Part shown: positions 1-9,333 of the stretch, piece after piece
How positions within the stretch are numbered: the stretch's first letter is position 1
Layout of the letters: each line of letters opens with the position of its first letter
Assembly (NCBI RefSeq): GCF_019351405.1
Contig: NZ_JAHWZX010000015.1
Location: forward strand, 17,445 to 81,444
DNA from: Stakelama flava
GTDB taxonomy: Bacteria; Pseudomonadota; Alphaproteobacteria; Sphingomonadales; Sphingomonadaceae
Direction of reading: 5' to 3'
Length of the DNA: 64,000 bases
Program-made: the position numbers and the translations under genes
The notes under the pieces: generated by a model
What the model saw: only the letters and a program-made list of their open reading frames with translations
What the model was told of the DNA's origin: nothing
The model's database searches: none

Positions 1-378
1 TCGCTGGGTAGCGACTGGGATGTGGAGATCGCCGAAATGCACCACCGGATGAAGGTCGATGCGCCGTCGGGCACCGCACTGATGCTGGGCGAAGCGGCGG
101 CGGCGGGGCATGGCGATACGCTCGATGCGGTGCGCACCCCGGCGCGTGAGGGGCATACCGGCGCGCGCAAAACGGGCACGATCGGTTTTTCGGCGCTGCG
201 CGGCGGCACCGTGGCGGGCGATCATATGGTGGTGTTCGCGGGCGAGGGCGAACGGATCGAACTTGCCCACCGTGCCGAGGACCGCATGATCTTCGCGCGC
301 GGGGCGGTGCGCGCCGCGCTTTGGCTAAGCCGACAGGCACCGGGCCGCTACACGATGAATCAGGTACTGGGGATGTGA
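1..378 (+). CDS. dapB: 4-hydroxy-tetrahydrodipicolinate reductase, 3' part
   Basis: This is the C-terminal part of DapB, which reduces the dihydrodipicolinate precursor with NAD(P)H in the lysine and diaminopimelate pathway in the cytoplasm. The reading frame is open from base 1, so the gene begins outside the window and only about 125 residues are visible. The diagnostic stretch [14 protein letters not shown] carries the substrate-binding and catalytic His/Lys region of the family. It is followed by the usual [11 protein letters not shown] and [12 protein letters not shown] segments of the C-terminal domain. The stop codon overlaps the GTG start of nth (GTGA), which suggests translational coupling. 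Identification is firm; only the N-terminal nucleotide-binding domain is missing because of the window edge. Confidence 0.95.
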   Translation, partial: SLGSDWDVEIAEMHHRMKVDAPSGTALMLGEAAAAGHGDTLDAVRTPAREGHTGARKTGTIGFSALRGGTVAGDHMVVFAGEGERIELAHRAEDRMIFARGAVRAALWLSRQAPGRYTMNQVLGM

Positions 379-1052
379 AGAAAGCGGACATCATCGAATT
401 TTATTCGCGGCTGGCCGAGGAAAATCCGCATCCTGAAACCGAGCTCGAATCGGTTAACGACTATACGCTGCTCGTCGCGGTGGTTCTGTCGGCACAGGCG
501 ACCGATGCGGGGGTGAACCGCGCAACCCGCGCGTTGTTCGCCGATGTCGATACGCCAGAAAAGATGGTCGCGCTGGGCGAAACCGGACTGAAAGAGCATA
601 TCAAGACGATCGGCCTGTTCAATTCGAAGGCGAAGAACGTCATCGCGCTATCGCAGGCGCTGATCGAAAATCATGGCAGCCGGGTTCCCGAAGATCACGA
701 AGCGCTCAAGGCGCTGCCCGGCGTCGGACGCAAGACCGCGAATGTCGTAATGAACACCGCGTTTGGGCACGAAACCTTCGCGGTCGATACGCATATCTTT
801 CGCGTCGGCAACCGCACCGGGCTTGCGCAGGGAAAAACGGTGCTGGCGGTGGAAAAGAAACTCGACAAGGCGACGCCGCAGCCGTTTCGCCTGCACGCGC
901 ATCACTGGCTGATCCTGCACGGCCGCTATGTCTGCAAGGCGCGCAAGCCCGAATGCTGGCGATGCATCGTGTCGGACCTGTGTGCGTACAAGCCCAAGAC
1001 ACCGCCGCCCGAAACGGCCAAGGTGGCGGCGCGGGCGCAATCAGCCGGGTAA
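375..1052 (+). CDS. nth: endonuclease III
   Basis: Nth is a bifunctional DNA glycosylase/AP lyase that removes oxidised pyrimidines in base excision repair. The helix-hairpin-helix [12 protein letters not shown] contains the catalytic lysine, and AVDTHIFRV contains the catalytic aspartate. The C-terminus has a C-x6-C-x2-C-x5-C set ([17 protein letters not shown]) that binds a 4Fe-4S cluster. The GTG at 375 gives a protein starting with the family-typical [12 protein letters not shown] and overlaps the dapB stop by four bases. An ATG at 321 would add 18 residues lying inside dapB and is less likely. The length of 225 residues is normal for the family. Confidence 0.93.
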   Translation: MKKADIIEFYSRLAEENPHPETELESVNDYTLLVAVVLSAQATDAGVNRATRALFADVDTPEKMVALGETGLKEHIKTIGLFNSKAKNVIALSQALIENHGSRVPEDHEALKALPGVGRKTANVVMNTAFGHETFAVDTHIFRVGNRTGLAQGKTVLAVEKKLDKATPQPFRLHAHHWLILHGRYVCKARKPECWRCIVSDLCAYKPKTPPPETAKVAARAQSAG

Positions 1053-1097
1053 AAGGGTCATGCGCACTCGCGCGAAAGCGCCTTTGGGGGGAATGGA

Positions 1098-1484
1098 ATG
1101 CGAAAGCTGCTGGGCGTCCTGATCGGTGTCGGAATCGGGTTCGTCATCACCTTCATGCTCGAATCGCTGGGGCATCTGCTCTTCCCCATGCCGCCGGGAA
1201 CCGACATTTCGGCCCCCGACCTGCTCGACCATATACCGCTGGGCGCGAAACTGATGGTGGTCGCCGCGTGGTTCACCGGCGCGCTGGCGGGCGCTTATGT
1301 GGGGCAGCGGGTCGGCGGCTGGCTCTGGTCCGGTTGGGTCGTGGTCGGCATTTTGATGCTTGCCGGTATCTCGACGCTGTTCATGATTCCGCATCCCTTG
1401 TGGATGCAGGCCGCTGCCCTCGTCGCGCCGATCCTGGGCGGGCTGGTCGCCGACCGCCTGCCCGGCGGGCGCGTGGCGCGCTGA
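1098..1484 (+). CDS. small hydrophobic membrane protein, unknown function
   Basis: This encodes a 128-residue protein with about four hydrophobic segments. The first (residues 5-22) is followed by a short polar loop containing Pro-rich LFPMPPGTD. Helices around residues 50-70, 78-98 and 103-120 follow. No catalytic motif is recognisable. It lies 45 bases after nth on the same strand, and its stop is only four bases from the convergent end of crtB. It is probably an inner-membrane protein, and its function cannot be inferred from the sequence. Confidence 0.7.
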   Translation: MRKLLGVLIGVGIGFVITFMLESLGHLLFPMPPGTDISAPDLLDHIPLGAKLMVVAAWFTGALAGAYVGQRVGGWLWSGWVVVGILMLAGISTLFMIPHPLWMQAAALVAPILGGLVADRLPGGRVAR

Positions 1485-1488
1485 AGCT

Positions 1489-2442
1489 TCAGGGCCGGAC
1501 GGGCGTCCACAGATCGGGATCGCGCGGCTCGGCGGGTTCGCGCCTGGGCCGCAACGCTTCGATAAAGGCGCGGCCCACCGCCGCCAGTTTTTCACCGCGC
1601 GTCGTCGTCACGCGATGGTCCCAGGCATGCCCGCCCGCATCGGCGACCTTGCGCGCAATCCCGCCATAGATATGCGCGGCGGCCAGCACCGCCCATGCCT
1701 GACGAAAGGAAAGCGCCGCCGCGCCGATACGCGCGCTTTGTTCATATGCGCCCGCCATACGCGCCAGCCGCCCGGCGAGCACCGCCAGCCGCTGACGATA
1801 CCAGGGACGGAAATGCTCGCCCGGCGCGATGTCCATTTCGACCAGCCATTCGACCGGCAGATAGCATCGCCCGACCCGGCCATCCTCCTCGATATCACGC
1901 GCGATATTGGCGAGCTGAAAGGCAAGGCCCAGATCGGTCGCGCGGGTCAGCGTCGCCTCGTCGGCGGGATCGACGCCCATGACCACCGCCATCATTTCGC
2001 CCACCACGCCCGCGACGTGATAGCAATAGGTCAGCAGATCAGCCTCGCTGCGCGGGCGCCAGTCGCGCGCGTCCATCGCGAACCCTTCGATCAGCGAATC
2101 GGTCATCCGACGGGGCAACCCGGTTTCGGCGGCGACAATGCGCAGCGCGTCGAAGGCGGGGTCGCCCACAACCTCGCCCGACAGCGCCTTGTCGGTTCGC
2201 GCGCGGATCAGCGCCAGCCGCGCCGCGCCGTCCTCCACCCGCGCCATGCCATGGCCCAGTTGCTGATCGTCGGCGATATCATCGCACGCGCGGCACCAGG
2301 CATAGAGCAGCCATGCCCGCTCACGCGTGCGCCGGTCGAACAGGCGGCTCGCCACGGCGAAGCTTTTCGATCCGCGCGCGATGGTCTCGCCCGCGGTGGC
2401 GACGATCGCCGCGCGCGATGGAAGGGCGCGATGCCCGGTCAC
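1489..2442 (-). CDS. crtB: phytoene synthase (squalene/phytoene synthase family)
   Basis: CrtB condenses two geranylgeranyl diphosphates to phytoene, the first committed step to C40 carotenoids. The 317-residue protein has the first Asp-rich motif in CRACDDIADDQQ (about residue 53). The second lies in DLGLAFQLANIARDIEEDGR (about residue 167), followed by the family signature GRCYLP. Both motifs bind the Mg-diphosphate. The start overlaps the stop of the upstream LOG gene by four bases. It is the last gene of the minus-strand cluster with crtI and crtY, which supports phytoene rather than squalene as product. Function is assigned from motifs and context. Confidence 0.93.
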   Translation of the reverse strand: MTGHRALPSRAAIVATAGETIARGSKSFAVASRLFDRRTRERAWLLYAWCRACDDIADDQQLGHGMARVEDGAARLALIRARTDKALSGEVVGDPAFDALRIVAAETGLPRRMTDSLIEGFAMDARDWRPRSEADLLTYCYHVAGVVGEMMAVVMGVDPADEATLTRATDLGLAFQLANIARDIEEDGRVGRCYLPVEWLVEMDIAPGEHFRPWYRQRLAVLAGRLARMAGAYEQSARIGAAALSFRQAWAVLAAAHIYGGIARKVADAGGHAWDHRVTTTRGEKLAAVGRAFIEALRPRREPAEPRDPDLWTPVRP

Positions 2443-3020
2443 AGATCGGCGCGCGTCATCCGAACGATCGGCGTCGCGGGTTCGTGCGCCGCCATCTCGG
2501 CCAGCAACCCGTCCAGCGTTTCATCGACGATCAGCAGCCCCTGATGCTGCGGACGCAGAAAGCCGACCTCCCCCATCTTCGCGACGAACGCGATCAGATG
2601 ATCGTAATAGCCCGCCACGTTCAGCAGGCCGACCGGATCGGCGTGATAGCCAAGCTGCGCCCAGCTCATCGCTTCCCACAATTCATCCATCGTCCCGGTG
2701 CCGCCGGGAATCGTGACGAACCCGTCCGAAAGCTCGGTAAAGCGCGCCTTGCGCTCATGCATGGTTTCGACGACGTGGAGTTCGGTGAGCCCCTGATGCG
2801 CGACCTCTGCATCGACCAGCGCCTGCGGAATGATGCCGATCACCTCGCCCCCCGCTTCCAGCGCGGCATCGGCGACCGCCCCCATCAGGCCCAGCTTGCC
2901 GCCGCCGTACACGACGCCGATGCCCCGCTCGGCAAGTGTCGCGCCCACCTCGCGCGCGGTTTGGATATAGACGGGATCGGCGGGCGTGGCAGAGCCACAA
3001 TAGACGGCAAGGCGCTTCAT
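2439..3020 (-). CDS. LOG-family (TIGR00730) nucleotide 5'-monophosphate phosphoribohydrolase
   Basis: This is a 193-residue Rossmann-fold protein of the LOG family, whose members cleave nucleoside or cytokinin 5'-monophosphates to free base and ribose 5-phosphate. The start is set at MKRLAVYCGS (3020), matching the family N-terminus; an in-frame ATG 36 bases upstream is less likely. GGGKLGLMG and PGGTGTMDELWEAMSW are the two conserved nucleotide-binding and catalytic motifs. It sits between a small secreted-protein gene and crtB and overlaps crtB by four bases. Its presence in a carotenoid operon has no obvious metabolic reason. The physiological substrate is unknown. Confidence 0.9.
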   Translation of the reverse strand: MKRLAVYCGSATPADPVYIQTAREVGATLAERGIGVVYGGGKLGLMGAVADAALEAGGEVIGIIPQALVDAEVAHQGLTELHVVETMHERKARFTELSDGFVTIPGGTGTMDELWEAMSWAQLGYHADPVGLLNVAGYYDHLIAFVAKMGEVGFLRPQHQGLLIVDETLDGLLAEMAAHEPATPIVRMTRADL

Positions 3021-3065
3021 GCTCCGTTCGCTAGGCCAAACAGCCACATTGGGCAACGGCTTCGC

Positions 3066-3527
3066 CTACGAAACCCAATTTGTACGAGGTTTGCCGTCTT
3101 CAACCCAGACGCCGTCAGCATTCTTACGATAGCGAAACGTCAATCCCTGCCCACACAATCCTCGACATTCATACGTGACCGATATCGTCGCCAAGTTCGT
3201 TCCAGGCTTAATCTCGGGCGGAGCGATCTGGTACACGCCGATATGATCACCATCGAGCGATTGCGGCCCATGCTGCGAAGCCCTCGCCAGCGTTTCGGCA
3301 TCGGCGATCTTCAACCCCTGGGGGAGGTTCTGGCGCAGGTCAGGACATCGATCGAACAGCGACGGGGTCGGGCGCTCGGGGTTCAGGAGAGCGGGGCCGT
3401 TCCCGCTGTCGGCCGGGATAGCGATATCGTGCAGCAGCGCCTTGCCAATGGCGCATACCGCATCGGCCCGCACCGGTGATGCAATGGCAGCCGGCGAAAA
3501 CGTCACGATCGCGATGGCGGCGATCAC
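3066..3527 (-). CDS. small exported protein of unknown function in the crt operon
   Basis: This encodes a 153-residue protein starting at GTG 3527, whose GTGA overlaps the crtI stop, so it is probably translated by coupling. The N-terminus (IAAIAIVTFSPAAIASPVRA) looks like a signal peptide with an A-x-A-like cleavage region. The mature part contains four cysteines (ADAVCAIG, FDRCPDL, and the pair ECRGLCGQG), which could form disulfides in the periplasm. No known domain is recognised. Co-transcription with crtY and crtI upstream and with the LOG gene and crtB downstream is likely. Confidence 0.75.
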   Translation of the reverse strand: MIAAIAIVTFSPAAIASPVRADAVCAIGKALLHDIAIPADSGNGPALLNPERPTPSLFDRCPDLRQNLPQGLKIADAETLARASQHGPQSLDGDHIGVYQIAPPEIKPGTNLATISVTYECRGLCGQGLTFRYRKNADGVWVEDGKPRTNWVS

Positions 3528-5002
3528 TGTTGTTTCTCCAGCATCAACGCGGCGGTCGCCTTCGCGCTTCCCACTACGCCGGGAATCCCCGCACCGGGAT
3601 GCGTGCCCGCCCCGACCAGATAGAAGTTCGGGATGTGGTCGTCGCGGTTATGCGCCCGGAAATAGGCGCTTTGCGTCAGGATCGGTTCCAGCGAGAAAGC
3701 GCTGCCCAGATGCGCGTTCAGATCAGCTGCGAAATCGGGCGGGGCATAGCTGAATTTGGTGACGATGCGGTCGTGAATGCCGGGGATCAGCCGGCGGCCG
3801 ACCTCATCCAGGATGCGCTTTTCCAGGATCGGCGCGATCCGGTCCCAATCCGCGGGAAACTTGCCCATGTGCGGCACGGGGGCGAGCGCATAGAAGGTCG
3901 AACACCCCTCCGGCGCCATCGCCGGATCGGTCGCGGTGGGATGGTGCAGGTAGAGCGAGAAGTCCTCGGCCAGCACGCCATGATCGTAAATGTCGCTGAG
4001 CAGTCCCTTATACCGCGGACCGAACAGGATCATGTGATGCGGAATACCGGGCCAGCGCCCGCGTATCCCGAAATGCACAACGAACAGCGAAGGAGAAAAT
4101 CGTTTCTTCTCAAGTCCTTTCAACGTCCGCTGCGCGCTGCGCGATCCGGTCAGCAGGTCGCGATAGCTGTGGACGATATCGGCATTCGACGCGACCGCGT
4201 CGACATCGATATGCAGCCCGCTTTTCGTCGTCACCCCCGTAACCCGGTCGCCCAGCGTGACGATATCGACCGCCGGGTCGTTCAGGCGCAGCGTGCCGCC
4301 CAGCCGTTCGAACAGCGCCACCATGCCCTTCACCAGCTGGTTGGTGCCGCCTTGCGCGAACCACACGCCGCCGTCGCGCTCCAGCTTGTGGATCAGCGCA
4401 TAGATCGCGCTGGTCGTCATCGGGTTGCCGCCGACCAGCAGCGTGTGGAAACTGAGCGCCTGACGCAGTTTCTCGTTCTTCACGAATTTCGACACCATGG
4501 CATAGACCGAACGCCACGCCTGATATTTGGCCAGCGCGGGCGCCGCCTTCACCATGGAAGCGAAGTCGGGAAAGGCGACATGCCCCAGCTTTTCATAGCC
4601 TTCGCGATAAACCCCGGCCGAATAGTCGAGAAACTGGCGATATCCCTGAATATCGGCCGGATCCAGCGCGCCGATCTCCTTCATCAGAACGCTGTCGTCG
4701 TTGGTATAGTCGAAATTGGTGCCGTCGGGCCAGTTCAGCCGGTAAAAGGGATCGATCGGGAGCAGCGTGACATCGCGGTCCATGTCGTCGCCCGACAATT
4801 CCCACAATTCGCGCAGCGCCTCAGGCGCGGTGATGACGGTGGGTCCGGCATCGAAGGTGAAGCCTTCGCGCCGCCAGTGATAGGCGCGCCCGCCGGGCTG
4901 GTCGCGGCCTTCCAGCACGGTGGTGTCCACCCCCGCCGATTGCAGGCGGATGGCAAGTGCCAGACCACCGAACCCGGCCCCGATCACTGCTGCGCTGTTC
5001 AT
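3524..5002 (-). CDS. crtI: phytoene desaturase
   Basis: CrtI is an FAD-dependent desaturase that introduces double bases-conjugating unsaturations into phytoene to give lycopene at the inner membrane. The 492-residue protein starts at ATG 5002, four bases inside the crtY end. The dinucleotide-binding motif is at the N-terminus (VIGAGFGGLALAIRL), followed by the flavin motif GGRAYHWRREGFTFDAGPT. The C-terminal signature FYLVGAGTHPGAGIPGVVGS is typical of bacterial CrtI. The open frame extends upstream inside crtY, but that part lacks family similarity. Length and motifs are normal, so an active enzyme is expected. Confidence 0.95.
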   Translation of the reverse strand: MNSAAVIGAGFGGLALAIRLQSAGVDTTVLEGRDQPGGRAYHWRREGFTFDAGPTVITAPEALRELWELSGDDMDRDVTLLPIDPFYRLNWPDGTNFDYTNDDSVLMKEIGALDPADIQGYRQFLDYSAGVYREGYEKLGHVAFPDFASMVKAAPALAKYQAWRSVYAMVSKFVKNEKLRQALSFHTLLVGGNPMTTSAIYALIHKLERDGGVWFAQGGTNQLVKGMVALFERLGGTLRLNDPAVDIVTLGDRVTGVTTKSGLHIDVDAVASNADIVHSYRDLLTGSRSAQRTLKGLEKKRFSPSLFVVHFGIRGRWPGIPHHMILFGPRYKGLLSDIYDHGVLAEDFSLYLHHPTATDPAMAPEGCSTFYALAPVPHMGKFPADWDRIAPILEKRILDEVGRRLIPGIHDRIVTKFSYAPPDFAADLNAHLGSAFSLEPILTQSAYFRAHNRDDHIPNFYLVGAGTHPGAGIPGVVGSAKATAALMLEKQQ

Positions 5003-6162
5003 CGCCTGCTTCCCCTGATTGCATCGATCGCCTTGCCGATCGGCACCGGCGGCTTGCCCGTCAGCACCCGCGCCTGATCGAACAGCGTCGCCTGTCCGGC
5101 ATAGAAGCGCGCGATGAGGTCCGCGTCCAGCCGGTAGAAGCGTTCGAGCACCCGATAGCGCTCGCCCGGCTCCGCCGCGCGGAACAGCATCCGCGCCAGG
5201 ATGCGGTAAAAGCCGCGCGCTTTCCAGGTCCGTCTGGCAAGGCCGTACAGCGCATCGTGAAGCGCCCCCCCCGACAGGTCGGTCATCCCCGCCACCATCG
5301 CCGCCGCGCGAACCGCGTCGGGCAGCGAATAGCCGGTGAGCGGGTGGAACAGCCCCGCGCGCATCCCCGCCTTGGCCACCCGGTGCCCGCCGCTTTTCCA
5401 ATATCCTTCGAAATCGCCGTCCATCGTCACTGGCAGCGCGCCCGCCTCTGTCCGGATCAGCTGCTGGTATGACCATCCCCGGCCCAGCGCATATTCGCCG
5501 ATCCGCCTGCCGATCACGTTGCGATCGATATCTGGGGTGTCGGAATAATAGGTGTCTTCGATGAACATGCGTGTGGCGGCGAAGGGCAGGCAATATACGA
5601 AGCGGTATCCGTCATGCTGATCGACCGTCGCATCCATGATGACCGGGCGCGGCAGATCGTGCGCGTCCTCCAGCTCCAGTTCCAGCCCGACGAATTTCTG
5701 CCACCCGCAATCGAGCAGCGAAAGATCGCCCGCGCCGCGGCAATCGATCACGCCTTTCGCCTCGATTCGGTCGCCCTCGCCCAGCACCACGGTACGCGCG
5801 CTCGCCCCCAATACCTTGGCGTGGAACATGATTTCGTGCCGGTACAGCCGTTCGCGCACCACTTGGTCCAGCCGGTCGCTGTCGATCGAATAATATCCCT
5901 GTTTCAGGGTGCGCGAATGATTGGGGAAATGAACGTCATATCCTGTCCAGCCGTGACTGATCAGCGGCGCGACCAGCCAGCGATCGGCATCGCCGATATC
6001 GCTGGCGAAGAAGGACCACAAATGGTTGCCGCCGATGCGGCCGGTCGATTCGATCAGGCGAAGGTTGATGTCCGGCCGCTTCTTTTTCAGCGCAAGCGCG
6101 ATCAGCGCGCCGGAAAGCCCCCCGCCGACGATCGCAACATCACAGGTATGGCGTTCGGGCAT
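4999..6162 (-). CDS. crtY: lycopene beta-cyclase
   Basis: CrtY cyclises both ends of lycopene to beta-carotene. The 387-residue protein has an N-terminal FAD/NAD-binding fold (DVAIVGGGLSGALIALAL) and the bacterial CrtY motif GGNHLWSFF. The fatty-acid-desaturase-like stretch RFVYCLPF and the downstream FIEDTYYSD also fit. The C-terminus PPVPIGKAIDAIRG is family-typical. It is the first crt gene in the run and starts 46 bases downstream of the LytTR-type regulator gene on the same strand. With crtI, crtB and the distant crtZ it would allow synthesis of zeaxanthin. Confidence 0.94.
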   Translation of the reverse strand: MPERHTCDVAIVGGGLSGALIALALKKKRPDINLRLIESTGRIGGNHLWSFFASDIGDADRWLVAPLISHGWTGYDVHFPNHSRTLKQGYYSIDSDRLDQVVRERLYRHEIMFHAKVLGASARTVVLGEGDRIEAKGVIDCRGAGDLSLLDCGWQKFVGLELELEDAHDLPRPVIMDATVDQHDGYRFVYCLPFAATRMFIEDTYYSDTPDIDRNVIGRRIGEYALGRGWSYQQLIRTEAGALPVTMDGDFEGYWKSGGHRVAKAGMRAGLFHPLTGYSLPDAVRAAAMVAGMTDLSGGALHDALYGLARRTWKARGFYRILARMLFRAAEPGERYRVLERFYRLDADLIARFYAGQATLFDQARVLTGKPPVPIGKAIDAIRGSRR

Positions 6163-6208
6163 GGCGAAGCGCCTAGCCGATAGCGCGAGTCCCGGAAAGA
6201 GCGGAACG

Positions 6209-7699
6209 TCAACGGGTCAGCGCGCTTCTGACACGTGGCATCACGCGGCGGCTCACCGGCACGCTGTCGCCGTTTTCCAGCGCCAGCATTCCGGTGCCCG
6301 TTGCATCGCGCGTCAGCGACGACACCCGGCCGCTATGCACGATATGCGAACGGTGGACGCGCAGGAACGTCGCGGGAAGCGATCGTTCGAGCTGGTTCAG
6401 CGTGCCGCCGTGCAACAGCGTTGCCCCGCCGTCCAGCACCAGTTCGACATAATCCCCCGCCGCGCGGCAATGGACGATGCTTTCGGCGGGAACGAAATCG
6501 GCCCGCCCGGTCGCGATCACCGGGATACGCGTCGGCTCGGTTCGCTGGCACGCCTGGGCGAGCGCGGCTTCCAGCCGCTCGGCGCGCGCGGTCTGGCTGA
6601 TCCGCAGATCTTCTTCGGCAACCAGCGCAAGCGCCTGGCGCACGAAAAGAAAGCCGAGCAGCGCGGCAACCGCGAAATAGAAATAGCGGTCGAGAAAGGC
6701 GAGCGGCCCCAATACGATCAGCGTCGCGAAAATCGCCAACGCCGCCAGATGTGCCGCAGCCCCCGGCCTGCGTTGCAACGTCCAGCGGGTCAGCGCGACG
6801 ATTCCGGCCGCCACCGGCACCAGCACCGCCATGGCGGTCTTCCCGTCATATCCCGGCGTGATAATCGCGATGGCCAGCGTCGCCGCGATCGTGACCGCCA
6901 CCGCAATTCGTGGCCTTGCGCCGTCGAACCGCCGCCACAGATAGGCGAAAAGCGCACCGCCGAACCCCAGCGAGCAAGCGAGGATGACGATCAGCCGGAC
7001 ATCGTGCAGCGGATAGGCATATCCGAAAAGGCCGCGCGACACCTCGGCCAGAAGCTGCCCGGCCGCGAAAACCGCCATCGCTGTCAGCAGCACCGAACCG
7101 CCTTTATCGCGGCCCCGCAGCGTCATCGCACCAAAATACAGCGCGGCGGCGACAAACGCGCCGAACGTGACGAGCGCGGGCCAGTATCCGGCCAGTGCCA
7201 GATGCCGGGGCGGTTCATACGGCGCGACGCCGATCCAGTGTACCGGCCGGTCGAGGTGCAGGAAACCGTGCATCCCGGACATGCGTATGGCGATCCGATT
7301 CTTCCCGGCATGCACGACCGATGGCGGCACGAAGAATACCGCATCCATCTGGCCCGCGCGCTCGGTCGTCGCGCTTACCCCCGGTTTGCCGTTATCGCCC
7401 AGCTTGCGACCATTCCACCACACGCTGCTCGCCATCTTGCCCGAAAGATACAGGCCGATCGGCCCGGAACGGGCTTCGCGCGGCAGGACAATGCTTCCCG
7501 TGATCCACAAGGCCCGCCCCTGCGGATCGATCGATTCGATGCGCGTGGCGCGGCACGTCTCTTGGTCGATGGCGGCTGGCGTTTCGGCTCGCGCATCGGC
7601 GCACAGGCGAAGCTGCGCTGCATCGACGGAAAAGGGCTGCGCCGCGGCGGGCGCGGCAAGACAGGCGAGCAACAGAATGATCAGCAGGCGCATCGGCAT
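6209..7699 (-). CDS. membrane-bound LytTR-domain transcriptional regulator
   Basis: This is a 496-residue protein with three parts. A cleavable signal peptide (LLIILLLACLAAPAAAQ) leads into a periplasmic beta-rich domain of about 160 residues. Residues about 180-365 form a hydrophobic block with seven or eight probable helices, resembling 7TM-DISM sensors. The last about 100 residues form a LytTR DNA-binding domain (IVHCRAAGDYVELVL, then FLRVHRSHIVHSGRV and a terminal VPVSRRVMPRV). A single chain carrying both sensor and DNA-binding domain would act as a one-component membrane regulator. It lies 46 bases upstream of crtY on the same strand, so the crt genes are natural candidate targets. The ligand is unknown. 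Confidence 0.88.
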   Translation of the reverse strand: MPMRLLIILLLACLAAPAAAQPFSVDAAQLRLCADARAETPAAIDQETCRATRIESIDPQGRALWITGSIVLPREARSGPIGLYLSGKMASSVWWNGRKLGDNGKPGVSATTERAGQMDAVFFVPPSVVHAGKNRIAIRMSGMHGFLHLDRPVHWIGVAPYEPPRHLALAGYWPALVTFGAFVAAALYFGAMTLRGRDKGGSVLLTAMAVFAAGQLLAEVSRGLFGYAYPLHDVRLIVILACSLGFGGALFAYLWRRFDGARPRIAVAVTIAATLAIAIITPGYDGKTAMAVLVPVAAGIVALTRWTLQRRPGAAAHLAALAIFATLIVLGPLAFLDRYFYFAVAALLGFLFVRQALALVAEEDLRISQTARAERLEAALAQACQRTEPTRIPVIATGRADFVPAESIVHCRAAGDYVELVLDGGATLLHGGTLNQLERSLPATFLRVHRSHIVHSGRVSSLTRDATGTGMLALENGDSVPVSRRVMPRVRSALTR

Positions 7700-7838
7700 C
7701 GTGCATCGTCATAGCCGTTTCGCAGCGCAAATGCCCCGCCGTTCACGGAAGCGGCACGACCGTTCACCGGAAAGCGCGTGAATAGGTGGTGCGGGCGACA
7801 CATCTCCGGCTGTCAGTCCCGGTTATGGAGATCGTTGA

Positions 7839-9293
7839 ATGCCCCTTTTCCGTCGCTCGTTCCTTGTCGCGCTCGCGCTGATCCTCGCACCGGCCGGCGC
7901 GCGTGCGCAAGGGACGGACGAGCGTCCGATCACCTTCGAAACGATCGACCATCACAGCGTTGCGGCGTTTGAAGGCACATTCGCCGTTCCTGAAAATCGC
8001 GCCGATCCGGACAGCCGAACCCTCACGCTGCATTATGTCCGCTTTCCCGCGACCAGCGACAGGCCGGGCGCGCCCATCGTGTATCTGGCGGGCGGTCCCG
8101 GCGGATCGGGGATAAACACCGCAAAAGGCGACCGGTTCGCCCTGTTCATGGCGCTGCGCCGGTTCGGCGACGTCATCGCCCTTGATCAGCGCGGAACGGG
8201 CGCTTCGAACGATGTGCCCGAATGCGTGTCGCACATCGCCGTTCCCGACGACCATTCGGTGGGCGAGGCGGAACTGACCGGCTATTACCGCAAGGCAACG
8301 GCAGAGTGCGCCGCTTTCTGGCGAGACCGGGGTGTCGATCCGCTCGGCTACACCACCGCACAAAGCGTCGCGGACCTTGATGCGCTGCGCCGCCATCTCG
8401 GCGTAGACAGGATCACGCTCTGGGGCATTTCCTACGGCACGCATCTGGCGCTCGCCGCGATGCGGGAAATGGCCGGTCATCTCGACCGGGTAATCCTCGC
8501 CAGCGCCGAAGGGCTGTCGCAAACCGTGAAGCTGCCCGCGCGCACAGATGCCTATTTTTCCCGGCTTCAGGCGGCGATCAACACCGTGCCTGCGGCAAAA
8601 GCCCTTTATCCCGATATCGCGGCGCTGATCCGGCGGGTGAACGCCCGCCTGCGCGATCATCCGCAAACGCTTCATCTGTCGCAAAAGGATGGCGGCGTTT
8701 CCGACGTCGTTCTCAACGCCGATTCGATGCAGCGAATGGCCGCGGCGATGATCGCCGATCCGGGCAGCGCGGCGGCCATGCTCGCGCTGTACCGGTCGAT
8801 CGATGCCGGCGAATTCGGCCCCGTCACCATGGTTGTGGCGCGCTATTTTCATTCGGGCGGCCCCATCCGCCTCGACGCGATGCCGCTCGTCATGGACATC
8901 GCTTCGGGCATTGACGACGACCGCCTTGCGCTGGTCGATGCGCAGGCCAGACACGCGCTTCTCGGCCGTTACCTAAATTTTCCGATGCCGCAGCTTAACG
9001 GCGCACTTCCCGGTGCCGATCTCGGCCCGGCCTTTCGCAAACCGCCCGAAAGCGACGTTCGGACGCTGCTCCTTACCGGCACGCTCGACGGACGCACCTA
9101 TCCCGACGCGCATCGGGCGGCGACGTCGGGCCTTACCCATGTCGATCATGTCACCATCGTCAATGCCGGACACAATCTGTTCATGGTGTCGCCGGAAGTG
9201 ACGAACACCATCACCGACTGGATGGCCGGGGGCGATGTCGACGGCCGTCGGATCACCATCGCGCTGCCCGATTTCGTGAACCCGATGCCGTAA
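7839..9293 (+). CDS. exported alpha/beta hydrolase, S33/TAP type
   Basis: This 484-residue protein has a signal peptide (residues 1-25, ending GARAQ) and an alpha/beta-hydrolase fold of the prolyl aminopeptidase/tripeptidyl aminopeptidase type. The oxyanion strand motif GGPGGSG and ALDQRGTGAS precede the nucleophile elbow GISYG with Ser198. The acid is probably Asp417 in GTLDGRTYP, followed by the C-terminal TAP-like domain with His445 in NAGHNLF. These residues form a plausible catalytic triad. It would hydrolyse N-terminal residues of short peptides or a small ester or amide in the periplasm. It is divergent from the LytTR gene across a 139-base gap. Confidence 0.88.
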   Translation: MPLFRRSFLVALALILAPAGARAQGTDERPITFETIDHHSVAAFEGTFAVPENRADPDSRTLTLHYVRFPATSDRPGAPIVYLAGGPGGSGINTAKGDRFALFMALRRFGDVIALDQRGTGASNDVPECVSHIAVPDDHSVGEAELTGYYRKATAECAAFWRDRGVDPLGYTTAQSVADLDALRRHLGVDRITLWGISYGTHLALAAMREMAGHLDRVILASAEGLSQTVKLPARTDAYFSRLQAAINTVPAAKALYPDIAALIRRVNARLRDHPQTLHLSQKDGGVSDVVLNADSMQRMAAAMIADPGSAAAMLALYRSIDAGEFGPVTMVVARYFHSGGPIRLDAMPLVMDIASGIDDDRLALVDAQARHALLGRYLNFPMPQLNGALPGADLGPAFRKPPESDVRTLLLTGTLDGRTYPDAHRAATSGLTHVDHVTIVNAGHNLFMVSPEVTNTITDWMAGGDVDGRRITIALPDFVNPMP

Positions 9294-9333
9294 ATGCACG
9301 TTGTCGCGCTTTCCAGAAGAATGGGAGAGCGGG

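Noticed and set aside
5003..5593. Open frame in front of crtI as a longer CrtI or a fusion with CrtY
   Set aside because: The extra part is antisense-like Arg-rich sequence inside crtY; the family start MNSAAVIGAG lies at 5002.
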